From assembly GCF_004297265.1 (NCBI RefSeq), contig NZ_SCUT01000056.1:1-64000 (forward strand): a DNA stretch of 64,000 nucleotides. The letters run 5' to 3'. Positions 33,148-41,775 of this stretch are shown in pieces. Every line of letters starts with the position of its first letter. Position 1 is the first letter of the stretch. The stretch is from Reyranella sp. Lineage in GTDB: Bacteria > Pseudomonadota > Alphaproteobacteria > Reyranellales > Reyranellaceae. The notes beneath the pieces are model-generated. The model did no database searches, was not told where the DNA came from, and saw only the letters and a program-made list of their open reading frames with translations. The position numbers and the translations under genes are program-made.

Positions 33148-34502
33148 GCTTCCCAAGGCATGCGAGATACAAGGAAAGTGGGGTGGAATGGCTGGGTGAC
33201 ATACCAGAGCACTGGCATGTCCGACGGCTAAAGCACGTGTGCCAAGTGACTCCAAGTAATGTCGACAAGAAGTCACATGAGGGCGAGACCGCCGTAGCAC
33301 TCTGCAACTACACCGATGTCTATTACAATGACACGATTGTCGCTGACATGAACTTCATGCCGGCAACCGCATCAGATGATCAGATCGCCAAGTTTACGCT
33401 GCGCGCGGGCGACACCATTATTACCAAAGATTCCGAAACTGCTGATGACATCGCGGTCGCCGCTTACGTTCCAAATGATCTACCGGGCGTCGTCTGCGGC
33501 TATCACCTATCGATAGTTCGCCCTCTGGCCGGTACCCATGGCGCATTCGTTAAGAGATTCTTTGATTCGAGTTATGCGAAGTCTTGCTTCGCAGTGCGCG
33601 CTAACGGTCTTACGCGCGTGGGTCTAAGTCAGTATCAAATAGACAACGTGATATTGCCGGTCCCGCCATCTACCGAGCAGGCGCTGATTGCCACTTTCCT
33701 AGACTGCGAAACTGCGAAGATTGATGCGCTGATCGCCGAACAGCAGCGGCTGATCGAGTTGCTGAAGGAGAAGCGCCAAGCCGTCATCTCCCACGCCGTC
33801 ACCAAGGGACTCAATCCCAATGCTCGAATGAAACCTTCGGGAATCGAATGGCTGGGCGACATCCCAGAGCATTGGGCAATAACGCCTCTAAAGTGGCTTA
33901 CCGATCCAAAGCGACCAATCATGTATGGTATTGTGTTACCTGGGCCAGACGTTAGTGAAGGCATTCCCATTCTCAAGGGCGGCAACGTGAAGCCTTCCCG
34001 AATGAACCTTCAATCAATGGCGCGGACCACTCCTGAAATAGAGGCGCCATACGCACGGGCACGCCTCAAGAAAGGTGACCTCGTTTATTCAATTCGCGGA
34101 TCAATCGGAGACTGCGAGCCTGTACCGACTGAACTTGAGGGATCAAATATCACGCAAGATGTCGCAAGAGTGGCAGTAGTGGCCGGCGTTTGCGCATCGT
34201 GGGTGCGATGGGCTCTGTTGTCGGCGGCCGTCCGGGAGGACTTGGCTAGCGGAAGCCTTGGGGCAGCGGTCCGCGGCATCAATATCTTCGATCTAAAGCG
34301 CGCAGATATTCCGACGCCACCTCTCGACGAGCAAATCGCGATTGCAGATTATGTCGGCGGAGAGAATTCTCGCATCGAGAAGCTTAGCGCGGGAGCGCAG
34401 CACGCCATCGACCTCCTTCGAGAGCGCCGAGCTGCTTTGATATCTGCCGCTGTCACCGGCCAGATTGATGCTCGTGCCTTTGCCGAAAGGAAAGCTGCAT
34501 GA
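33144..34502 (+). CDS. hsdS: Type I restriction-modification specificity subunit HsdS
   Basis: A 452-residue specificity subunit with two target-recognition domains. Each is opened by a near-identical segment: SGVEWLGDIPEHW near residue 12 and SGIEWLGDIPEHW near 232. Coiled-coil conserved regions follow each (AKIDALIAEQQRLIELLKEKRQAVI and SRIEKLSAGAQHAIDLLRERRAALI). It sets the DNA sequence recognised by the HsdR2M2S complex. The start GTG overlaps the hsdM stop and the next gene overlaps its end by 4 bases. The recognition-domain DNA is lower in GC than hsdM/hsdR, usual for exchanged specificity genes. Confidence 0.95.
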   Translation: MSFPRHARYKESGVEWLGDIPEHWHVRRLKHVCQVTPSNVDKKSHEGETAVALCNYTDVYYNDTIVADMNFMPATASDDQIAKFTLRAGDTIITKDSETADDIAVAAYVPNDLPGVVCGYHLSIVRPLAGTHGAFVKRFFDSSYAKSCFAVRANGLTRVGLSQYQIDNVILPVPPSTEQALIATFLDCETAKIDALIAEQQRLIELLKEKRQAVISHAVTKGLNPNARMKPSGIEWLGDIPEHWAITPLKWLTDPKRPIMYGIVLPGPDVSEGIPILKGGNVKPSRMNLQSMARTTPEIEAPYARARLKKGDLVYSIRGSIGDCEPVPTELEGSNITQDVARVAVVAGVCASWVRWALLSAAVREDLASGSLGAAVRGINIFDLKRADIPTPPLDEQIAIADYVGGENSRIEKLSAGAQHAIDLLRERRAALISAAVTGQIDARAFAERKAA

Positions 34503-35587
34503 CCCTTTACCGCGTAACAGCAAGCAAGCTCGAGTCGGTTTCTCCCACGAACTTTGCCGCTGAACGGCTGCTGGAACGCAGGGACTTGCAGCGGCTGCTG
34601 CGTCAGGACATCAGCGCTATTGGCGAAGACCTGATGGTCATCGACGAAGAGTATGGCAACTGGGAGGACAGCAATCGTCGAATTGATCTGCTCTGTCTCA
34701 GCAAGAAGCGCGATCTAGTGGTGGTGGAGATCAAGCGGACCGAGGATGGCGGACATATGGAGCTTCAGGCGATCCGCTACGCTGCAATGGTGTCGAGCAT
34801 GACCTTGGAGAAGGTTATCCATGCTCACGCCCGTGCTCATGATGGCGATCCTGAAACAGCAAGAAGTGAGATCCTTGGATTTCTCGAGCTGGATTTCGAG
34901 AACGAAGCTGAACTGACAGGCACTGTACGCATCGTTCTTGTTGCTGCCAACTTTTCGCCCGAACTCACGACGGCGGTGCTGTGGCTCAACAAGCGTGGGG
35001 TCGACATAACGTGTATCCGGTTGCGCCCCTACAAGATGGGGAACGACGTGCTGATTGATGTCACGCAGATTATCCCGCTTCCTGAGTCAGCCGATTACGA
35101 AGTGAAATTGCGGGAACAAGACGAGGAGAAAAGGAAGGTCGTTGGTGCAAGGCAGGAAATTTTCCGGAAATTCTGGACCCAGTTTATCGACCGTTCCAAG
35201 TCTCACACTCAGTTGCTCGCGAACCGGTCCACCACAACAGAACAATGGATTTCCGCCGGAATCGGACGCGGCGGATTCAGACTCAACATAGCGTTGACCG
35301 AAAACAATGGACAAATTCGTTGCTTCATTCGCCCTGGCAGCGAGCAACAGAACTCCGCCGCCTTTAGTGCTCTGCTTGCGCAAAAGAGCCAGATCGAGAC
35401 GAGGTTTGGAGGAGAGCTAGTCTGGGATGAGGTCTCTGGCCGCCTGCGACGAAGCATCGGGACCGAACTACCCGGGGGGTGGGCCTCACCCGAGGTCGAA
35501 TGGCCTGAGATTCAGGACCGGATGATCGATACCCTGGTCCGGCTTGAAGGTGCGCTGAGACTTCCCATTCAGCAACTCCAAGTCTGA
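34499..35587 (+). CDS. PD-(D/E)XK nuclease-like protein with DUF4268 C-terminus
   Basis: A 362-residue protein with two parts. The N-terminal part contains a PD-(D/E)XK core: D63 in RRIDLLCLSK, then E77-x-K79 in LVVVEIKRTEDG and Q90 in MELQAIRYAAMV, as in DUF91/NucS-like endonucleases. The C-terminal half (FWTQFIDRSK, STTTEQWISAGIGRGGFRLNIAL) resembles DUF4268. It overlaps hsdS by 4 bases and ends 7 bases before hsdR, so it is a built-in member of the type I operon. A role in restriction or in protecting the complex is inferred. Lower GC than hsdR. Confidence 0.8.
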   Translation: MTLYRVTASKLESVSPTNFAAERLLERRDLQRLLRQDISAIGEDLMVIDEEYGNWEDSNRRIDLLCLSKKRDLVVVEIKRTEDGGHMELQAIRYAAMVSSMTLEKVIHAHARAHDGDPETARSEILGFLELDFENEAELTGTVRIVLVAANFSPELTTAVLWLNKRGVDITCIRLRPYKMGNDVLIDVTQIIPLPESADYEVKLREQDEEKRKVVGARQEIFRKFWTQFIDRSKSHTQLLANRSTTTEQWISAGIGRGGFRLNIALTENNGQIRCFIRPGSEQQNSAAFSALLAQKSQIETRFGGELVWDEVSGRLRRSIGTELPGGWASPEVEWPEIQDRMIDTLVRLEGALRLPIQQLQV

Positions 35588-35594
35588 CATCGCG

Positions 35595-38500
35595 ATGAGC
35601 CTGCACAAGGAAATCAGCTTCGAGACGGAGATCTGCCAGCATCTCAAGGCGAACGGCTGGTTTTACGCCGAGGCCGATGCCACCAAGTACGACCGCGCGC
35701 GGGCGCTGTTTCCGTCGGATGTTCTGGCCTGGGTGCAGGATGCCCAGCCCTCGGCCTGGGAAGCGCTGAACAATAATCACGGCGCCAAGGCTGGCGAAAC
35801 CCTGCTGGCCCGCCTGCGCGAACAGCTCGACAAGCGCGGGACGCTCGACGTGCTGCGCCACGGGATCGAGCTGCTGGGGCTCAAGCAGCCACTGAAGCTC
35901 GCGGAGTTCAAGCCGGCCTTCGGACTCAACCCCGACATCCTCGCCCGCTACGCCGCCAACCGGCTGCGCGTGGTGCGGCAGGTCCGCTACTCCCTGCACA
36001 ACGAGAACAGCATCGATCTGGTACTGTTCCTCAACGGTCTGCCGGTGGCGACGGCGGAGCTGAAGACGGACTTCACCCAGGGCGTCGCCGATGCGATCGA
36101 CCAGTATCGCTTCGACCGGCTGCCCCGGCCGAAAGGCCAGGCGCCGGAGTCGTTGCTCTCCTTCCCGCACGGCGCGCTGGTGCATTTCGCGGTCAGCAAT
36201 GCCGAAGTCCGGATGGTCACGCGGCTGGACGGGCCGGCGACGGTGTTCCTGCCCTTCAACCGGGGGAACGAGGGCGGCGCCGGCAATCCGGTCAATCCCA
36301 AGGGCGGGCACCGCACGGCCTATCTGTGGGAAGAGGTCTGGGCGCGCGAGAGCTGGCTGGAGATCATCGGCCGCTACCTGATCGCGCAGCGGGACAAGAA
36401 GAAGCAGATCGGGCGGATCGTCTTCCCGCGCTTTCACCAGCTCGACGTCACGCGCAGGCTGCAGGCGGCGGTGCTGGCGGAGGGGGCCGGCGGCAAGTAC
36501 CTCGTCCAGCACTCCGCAGGATCGGGCAAGACCAACTCCATCGCCTGGACAGCGCACTTCCTGGCCGAGCTGCACGACCTCAAGCACAAGAAGGTCTTCG
36601 ATTCCGTGCTGGTGGTGTCGGATCGCAACGTGATCGACGCGCAGCTCCAGGAGGCGCTGTTCGATTTCCAGCGCACCACCGGCGTGGTGGCGACGATCAC
36701 CAACAAGGAGGGCAGCAAGAGCGGCAAGCTCGCCGAGGCGCTGTCGGGCGACAAGAAGATCGTGGTCTGCACCATCCAGACCTTCCCCTTCGCGCTGGAG
36801 GCGGTGCGTGAGCTGGCGGCGACGCAAGGCAAGCGCTTCGCGGTGATCGCCGACGAGGCCCACAGCTCACATTCCGGCGAGGCGGCGGCGAAGCTCAAGG
36901 CCGTGCTGTCGCCCGAGGAGCTGAAGGAGATCGAGGAGGGCGCGGAGGTCAGCAGCGAGGACGTTCTCGCGGCGCAGATGGCGACGCGGGCCGAGGACCG
37001 GGGGATCACCTTCGTGGCCTTCACCGCGACGCCCAAGAACAAGACCATGGAGCTGTTCGGCACGCGGCCCGACCCGACGCGCAAGCCCGCGCCCGACAAT
37101 GTGCCGGCGCCGTTCCACGTCTATTCGATGCGGCAGGCGATCGAGGAGAAGTTCATCCTCGACGTGCTGCAGAACTACACGTCCTACAAGCTGGCCTTCA
37201 AACTGGCCCACGAGGGCGAGGAATATGACGAGGCCGAGGTCGAACGCAGCGCGGCGCTGAAGAAGATCATGGGCTGGGTGCGGCTGCACGCCTACAACAT
37301 TGCCCAGAGGATCGAGATCGTCGTCGAGCACTACCGGCGGTTCGTGGCGCCGCTGCTCGACGGCAAGGCCAAGGCGATGGTGGTCGTCGGCAGCCGAGTC
37401 GAGGCGGTGCGCTGGAAGCTCGCGATCGACACGTACATCAAGGCGCGCGGCTACGGGATCGGCACGCTGGTGGCCTTCTCCGGCGAGGTGAACGACAAGG
37501 AGTCCGGTCCGGACGCCTTCACGGAGAACAGCAAGGCGCTCAATCCCAACCTCAAGGGCCGCGACATCCGCGAGGCCTTCAAGGGCGACGAGTATCAGAT
37601 CCTGCTGGTGGCGAACAAATTCCAGACCGGGTTCGACCAGCCGCTGCTCTGCGGCATGTATGTCGACAAGCGGCTCGCCGGTATCCAGGCCGTCCAGACC
37701 CTGTCGCGCCTCAACCGCGCCCACCCCGGCAAGGATACGACCTACGTCCTCGATTTCGTGAACGACGCGATGGAGGTGCTGGAGGCGTTCAAGGTCTATT
37801 ACACGACGGCGGAACTCTCGGGCACAACCGACCCCAACCTGATCTTCGACCTGCGCGCCAAGCTGGATGCCGTGGGACACTATGACGAATTCGAGGTCGA
37901 TCGCGTGGTCAAGGTGGACCTCGACCCCAAGTCGAAGCAGGGCGATCTGGTGGCGGCGCTGGAGCCGGTGCACGACCGGGTGATCAAGCGGTACAAGGCG
38001 GCGCAGGAAGCGCTGAGGCTCGCCACCGAGAAGCAGCAGGAGAATGCGGCGGCCAACGCGCATGACGAGCTGGAGGCCCTGAAGCTGTTCAAGGCGGACA
38101 TGGGAGCGTTCGTCCGGCTCTACACGTTCCTGTCGCAGATCTACGACTACGGCAACACCGCCATCGAGAAGCGCGCGATCTTCTACAAGCGCCTGATTCC
38201 CCTGCTCGAATTCGGTCGCGAGCGCGAACAGATCGACGTCTCGAAGATCGTCCTCACGCACCATCACCTGAAGGACCTGGGCAAGCAGGCCATGCCGCTC
38301 GGCGGCGGCGAGACGCCGAAGCTCGATCCGATCACCGAAGCCGGCAGCGGGAGCCTGCAGGACAAGGAGAAGGCCTATCTCAGCGAGATCATCGAGAAGG
38401 TAAACGACCTGTTCGAGGGCGATCTCTCGGACCAGGACAAGCTGGTGTACGTGAACAACGTCATCAAGGGGAAGCTGCTGGAGTCGGAGACGCTGCGGCA

Positions 38501-38708
38501 GCAGGCGGTGAACAACACCAAGGAACAGTTCGCCAATTCGCCCGACTTGAAAACCGAAATCGTGAACGCCATCATGGGCGCATTGGACGCCCACAATGCC
38601 CTGAGCACGCAGGCGCTCAATTCCGAGACGGTGCGGCAGGGGCTGAAGGACGTGCTCCTGAACAATGTCGGACTCTACGAGAGCCTTCGGAAGGGTCCGG
38701 GGAATTAG
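35595..38708 (+). CDS. hsdR: Type I restriction endonuclease subunit HsdR
   Basis: A 1037-residue motor and nuclease subunit. The N-terminal nuclease site is D141 (SIDLVLFLNG) and E155-x-K157 (ATAELKTDF). The superfamily 2 translocase has Walker A SAGSGKTNS near 307-315, DEAH at 420-423, FTATP, and the late motif QTLSRLNR. The C-terminal helical region contacts HsdM. It cleaves unmodified DNA after ATP-driven translocation. It is intact, while hsdM upstream is frameshifted as read. It is the last gene of the island. Confidence 0.96.
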   Translation: MSLHKEISFETEICQHLKANGWFYAEADATKYDRARALFPSDVLAWVQDAQPSAWEALNNNHGAKAGETLLARLREQLDKRGTLDVLRHGIELLGLKQPLKLAEFKPAFGLNPDILARYAANRLRVVRQVRYSLHNENSIDLVLFLNGLPVATAELKTDFTQGVADAIDQYRFDRLPRPKGQAPESLLSFPHGALVHFAVSNAEVRMVTRLDGPATVFLPFNRGNEGGAGNPVNPKGGHRTAYLWEEVWARESWLEIIGRYLIAQRDKKKQIGRIVFPRFHQLDVTRRLQAAVLAEGAGGKYLVQHSAGSGKTNSIAWTAHFLAELHDLKHKKVFDSVLVVSDRNVIDAQLQEALFDFQRTTGVVATITNKEGSKSGKLAEALSGDKKIVVCTIQTFPFALEAVRELAATQGKRFAVIADEAHSSHSGEAAAKLKAVLSPEELKEIEEGAEVSSEDVLAAQMATRAEDRGITFVAFTATPKNKTMELFGTRPDPTRKPAPDNVPAPFHVYSMRQAIEEKFILDVLQNYTSYKLAFKLAHEGEEYDEAEVERSAALKKIMGWVRLHAYNIAQRIEIVVEHYRRFVAPLLDGKAKAMVVVGSRVEAVRWKLAIDTYIKARGYGIGTLVAFSGEVNDKESGPDAFTENSKALNPNLKGRDIREAFKGDEYQILLVANKFQTGFDQPLLCGMYVDKRLAGIQAVQTLSRLNRAHPGKDTTYVLDFVNDAMEVLEAFKVYYTTAELSGTTDPNLIFDLRAKLDAVGHYDEFEVDRVVKVDLDPKSKQGDLVAALEPVHDRVIKRYKAAQEALRLATEKQQENAAANAHDELEALKLFKADMGAFVRLYTFLSQIYDYGNTAIEKRAIFYKRLIPLLEFGREREQIDVSKIVLTHHHLKDLGKQAMPLGGGETPKLDPITEAGSGSLQDKEKAYLSEIIEKVNDLFEGDLSDQDKLVYVNNVIKGKLLESETLRQQAVNNTKEQFANSPDLKTEIVNAIMGALDAHNALSTQALNSETVRQGLKDVLLNNVGLYESLRKGPGN

Positions 38709-38741
38709 CAGGCTGCAGGAAACATCCAGGATCCTGCAAAT

Positions 38742-38777
38742 AAACGAAACAGACGAGATAAACGAAACAAACGAAAC
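38742..38777. repeat. Array of four tandem 9-mers upstream of the DeoR gene
   Basis: AAACGAAAC occurs at 38742, 38760 and 38769, and the gap at 38751-38759 (AGACGAGAT) is a degenerate fourth copy. The 36 bases are thus four exact 9-base units. DeoR-family repressors often bind short direct repeats of this AAACGAAA kind, so this may be an operator array for the gene at 38876. A CAGGATCCTG palindrome at 38727 may end hsdR transcription. Confidence 0.65.
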
Positions 38778-38820
38778 GGAAAAAGCGACTCCCGGCCACG
38801 CTCGCTTGACGACACCGAAT

Positions 38821-38843
38821 GTTCATATGAAAGTCATATGAAC
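38821..38843. promoter_or_regulatory. Perfect dyad in the DeoR promoter region
   Basis: The arms GTTCATATGA (38821-38830) and TCATATGAAC (38834-38843) are perfectly complementary around AAG. The dyad ends 32 bases before the DeoR start codon. It is a good operator candidate for the regulator itself or a second factor. Confidence 0.65.
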
Positions 38844-38875
38844 GAAAACAACGGCCTGCAGAGTTCATTCGAACC

Positions 38876-39724
38876 ATGCAGATCGATCGGGACAGGAAAC
38901 GGGCTCAGGATCCGGGAATGCAGGCGGAAGAACGCGCCCGCGCCATCGTCGAACGCGTCCGCGGGGACGGTTTCCAGGCGATAGAGGCGCTTGCCCTCCA
39001 GTTCGGCGTCACGCCGCAGACGATCCGCCGCGACGTCAACCTGCTCTGCGACCGCGGCCTGCTGCGCCGGCGCCATGGCGGCGTCGAGCTGCCGCCCGAG
39101 GGCGAGAACCTCGCCTATCCCGCCCGCCAGGTGCTGAACATCGACGCCAAGCGCCGCATCGCCCGGCTGGTGGCGCGGGAGGTGCCGGACGGCGCCTCGC
39201 TGTTCTTCGGCATCGGCACGACGCCCGAGCAATGCGCGCTGGCGCTGGCCGACCATGCCGGGCTGCGGGTCATGACCAACAACCTCAATGTCGCGCTGGC
39301 GCTGAGCCGCAGCGCCTCCTGCGAGATCACCGTCGCCGGCGGCCGCCTGCGCAACCTCGACCGCGACGTGGTGGCGGGCGAGGCGCACGGCTTCTTCGGC
39401 CGCTTCGCCGCCGACATCGGCATCTACGGCGTCGGCGGCGTCGCCGAGGACGGCACCCTGCTCGACTTCAGCACCGACGAGGTGACGATGCGCAGCGCGC
39501 TCGCCGCCCACTGCCGCCAGCGCTTCCTGGTCCTCGATCATTCCAAGTTCGGCCGCGGCGGCACGGTGCGGGGCGGCACCATCACCGAGGCGAGCGCCGT
39601 CTTCACCGATCGTCCGGTGCCGGCCGCCATCGCCCGGCAATTGAGCGAGGCCGGGGTCCGGCTCGTCACCTGGTCCGATGAAACCGCGTCCAGCGAATCG
39701 ACAAGTCAAACAAGGAGGGGTTGA
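38876..39724 (+). CDS. DeoR/GlpR-family transcriptional repressor
   Basis: A 282-residue regulator. The N-terminal DeoR helix-turn-helix spans about 18-70 (ERARAIVERVRGDGFQAIEALALQFGVTPQTIRRDVNLL), followed by the sugar-isomerase-like effector domain (FFGIGTTPEQCALAL, VMTNNLNVALAL, VAGGRLRNLDRDVVAG). GlpR-type relatives respond to glycerol-3-phosphate, which fits the phosphodiesterase at the end of the operon. The ATG at 38876 was chosen; an internal ATG at 38918 (MQAEERARAI) is nearer the usual DeoR start. The binding protein gene begins 4 bases after the stop. Confidence 0.92.
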   Translation: MQIDRDRKRAQDPGMQAEERARAIVERVRGDGFQAIEALALQFGVTPQTIRRDVNLLCDRGLLRRRHGGVELPPEGENLAYPARQVLNIDAKRRIARLVAREVPDGASLFFGIGTTPEQCALALADHAGLRVMTNNLNVALALSRSASCEITVAGGRLRNLDRDVVAGEAHGFFGRFAADIGIYGVGGVAEDGTLLDFSTDEVTMRSALAAHCRQRFLVLDHSKFGRGGTVRGGTITEASAVFTDRPVPAAIARQLSEAGVRLVTWSDETASSESTSQTRRG

Positions 39725-39728
39725 TCTC

Positions 39729-40739
39729 ATGTTGAAGAAACTGGCCATCGTGGCCGCCCTGGGCCTCGCCGCCTTCGGCACCGTCACCGGCGCCGCCGCC
39801 CAGCAGCGGGCCATCTGCTACAACTGCCCGCCGGAATGGGCCGACTGGGGTTCGCAGCTCAAGGCCATCCAGGCGAAGCTCGGCATCACCGTGCCGCCGG
39901 ACAACAAGAACTCAGGCCAGGCCATCGCCGCGCTGATCGCGGAGAAGGGCAGCCCGGTGGCCGATGTCACCTATCTCGGCGGCATCGCGGCCGACCCGGC
40001 CAAGGATGCCGGCGTTCTGACGCCCTACAAGCCGAAGAACTGGGAGAAGATCCCGGCCGACCTCAAGGACCCGGATGGCAACTGGTTCACCATCCACTCC
40101 GGCACGCTCGGCCTGTTCGTGAACAAAGCCGCACTCGGCAACAAGCCGGTGCCGCAGAGCTGGGCCGACCTGCTGAAGCCCGAATACAAGGGCCTGGTCG
40201 GCTATCTCGATCCGACCTCGGCCGCCGTCGGCCAGCTCGGCGTGATGGCCATCAACCTGGCACTGGGCGGCACCTACGACAATCTCGATCCGGCCATCAA
40301 GTTCTTCAAGGAGCTGGCCAAGAACCAGCCGATCGTGCCGAAGCAGACCTCGTACGCCCGCGTGATCTCGGGCGAGATCCCGATCCTGCTCGACTACGAC
40401 TTCAACGCCTATCGCGGCCAGCACACCGACAAGGCGCCGGTGCAGTTCGTCATCCCGAAGGAGGGCACCCTGGTGTTCCCCTACGTGATGGCGCTGGTGA
40501 ACAAGGGCCCGAATGCCGAGAACGGCAAGAAGGTGCTCGACTTCGTCCTGTCCGACGACAGCCAGGCGATGTGGGGCAACGCCTATCTGCGCCCGGTCTT
40601 CGCCGATCGGCTCTCGGCCGAGGCCAAGGCCAAGTTCCTGCCCGACGCGGAATATGCCCGCGCCAAGCCGGTCGACCTGAAGAACCTCGCCAAGGCACAG
40701 CCGCAGATCGTCGAGCGCTACCGCAAGGAAGTGAACTGA
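39729..40739 (+). CDS. ABC transporter extracellular solute-binding protein, family 1
   Basis: A 336-residue periplasmic protein with signal peptide MLKKLAIVAALGLAAFGTVTGAAAQ. The mature part (CYNCPPEWADWGSQLKAI, then GYLDPTSAAVGQLGVMAINLAL, LLDYDFNAYRG) is of the iron/spermidine/phosphonate-like solute-binding group. It is preceded by a strong AAGGAGGGG site. Two permeases, an ATPase and a GpdQ-like phosphodiesterase follow, so the ligand is plausibly a glycerophosphodiester or similar phosphate ester. A GC-rich hairpin and a long repeat separate it from the permeases, which would allow it to be made in excess. Confidence 0.88.
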   Translation: MLKKLAIVAALGLAAFGTVTGAAAQQRAICYNCPPEWADWGSQLKAIQAKLGITVPPDNKNSGQAIAALIAEKGSPVADVTYLGGIAADPAKDAGVLTPYKPKNWEKIPADLKDPDGNWFTIHSGTLGLFVNKAALGNKPVPQSWADLLKPEYKGLVGYLDPTSAAVGQLGVMAINLALGGTYDNLDPAIKFFKELAKNQPIVPKQTSYARVISGEIPILLDYDFNAYRGQHTDKAPVQFVIPKEGTLVFPYVMALVNKGPNAENGKKVLDFVLSDDSQAMWGNAYLRPVFADRLSAEAKAKFLPDAEYARAKPVDLKNLAKAQPQIVERYRKEVN

Positions 40740-40749
40740 CGTCCAGCAC

Positions 40750-40787
40750 GGAACGGCGGGGCGGTTTCAGGGCCGCCCCGCCGTTCC
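40750..40787 (+). terminator. Strong hairpin after the solute-binding protein gene
   Basis: The arms GGAACGGCGGGGCGG (40750-40764) and CCGCCCCGCCGTTCC (40773-40787) give a 15-bp perfect stem with an 8-base loop, starting 11 bases after the stop codon. No T-run follows. Such intercistronic hairpins commonly stabilise the binding-protein mRNA and lower permease expression. Confidence 0.65.
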
Positions 40788-40800
40788 AATCTGACCAACC

Positions 40801-40922
40801 CCGTCGTCTCGACCGGAGCACCGAAGGTGCGGAGCGGAGAGACCTTCTCTCCACCAAAAGCCGGCAAATCGTGGAGAGAAGGTCTCTCCGCTCCGCGCTG
40901 CGCGCTCCGGTCGAGACGACGG
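40801..40922. repeat. Long inverted repeat, family 3, copy F
   Basis: The arms begin CCGTCGTCTCGACCGGAGC and end GCTCCGGTCGAGACGACGG, with an inner stem GGAGAGACCTTCTCTCCAC and GTGGAGAGAAGGTCTCTCC. It sits inside an ABC operon between the binding-protein and first permease genes. A short relative with the same termini is at 48627-48679. Both are followed by AGTTT. Confidence 0.85.
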
Positions 40923-40955
40923 AGTTTGATATCGAGCTCTGAGGACTACGAGCAA

Positions 40956-41774
40956 ATGCGGCATGAAACCCGCCGACTGATCCTTCTGCTGCTGCCGGCC
41001 GGCATCGTCTTCGCGGCGTTCTTCCTGCTGCCGATGGCGCGGCTGTTCTTTATAGGCGGCAGTGGCAAGACCGGCTGGGCGGCCTATGCCGCCATCCTCA
41101 CCGATTCCCTCTATCTCGACAGTCTGTTCTCGACCCTCGGCGTGGCGGCCGCGACGACGGCGGCGACGCTTGTCATCAGCGGCATCTCCGGCGTGTTCCT
41201 GCAGCGGCACAAGTTTCCCGGCAATGCCCTCCTCGTATCGATGCTGACCTTTCCGCTGGCTTTCCCCGGCGTCGTCATCGGTTTCATGGTGATCATGCTG
41301 GCCGGCCGCCAGGGGCTGATCGGCCAGGTGACGCAGGCGCTGACCGGCGAGAAGCTTGTCTTCGCCTACACGCTGTCCGGCCTGTTCATGGGCTACGTCT
41401 ACTTCTCGATCCCGCGCACCATCCTCACCGTGATGGCGGCCGCCGAGAAACTCGACCCCAAGCTCGAGGAGGCAGCGCGGTCGCTCGGCGCCTCGCCGTG
41501 GCGCGTGCTGCTGGATGTCATCATCCCGGGCCTGAAGCCCGCCTTCATCTCCGCGGGCGCGATCTGTTTTGCGACGGCGGTCGGCGCGTTCGGCACCGCC
41601 TTCACGCTCGCCGCCAGGATCAACGTGCTGCCGATGGTGATCTATACCGAGTTCACCCTGTCGGCGAACATCGCCATGGCGGCGGCGCTGAGCTTCGTGC
41701 TGGGCATCGTCACCTGGCTGGTGCTGGCGCTGGCGCGCACGGCCGCCGGTTCCAGCGTTGCAGCGGCGGGCTGA
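40956..41774 (+). CDS. ABC transporter permease, first of pair
   Basis: A 272-residue permease starting MRHETRRLILLLLPAGIVFAAFFLLPMARLFF. It has six membrane segments and a BPD-type coupling loop EEAARSLGASPWRVLLDVIIPGL. It belongs to the spermidine/iron/2-aminoethylphosphonate permease group. I took the ATG at 40956 because the frame upstream runs through repeat F. The second permease starts 1 base after the stop. Confidence 0.93.
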   Translation: MRHETRRLILLLLPAGIVFAAFFLLPMARLFFIGGSGKTGWAAYAAILTDSLYLDSLFSTLGVAAATTAATLVISGISGVFLQRHKFPGNALLVSMLTFPLAFPGVVIGFMVIMLAGRQGLIGQVTQALTGEKLVFAYTLSGLFMGYVYFSIPRTILTVMAAAEKLDPKLEEAARSLGASPWRVLLDVIIPGLKPAFISAGAICFATAVGAFGTAFTLAARINVLPMVIYTEFTLSANIAMAAALSFVLGIVTWLVLALARTAAGSSVAAAG

Positions 41775-41775
41775 C

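Noticed and set aside
38742..38777. CRISPR-like repeats or plasmid iterons
   Set aside because: The units are only 9 bases, directly abutting without spacers, and lie in a promoter region; an operator array fits better.
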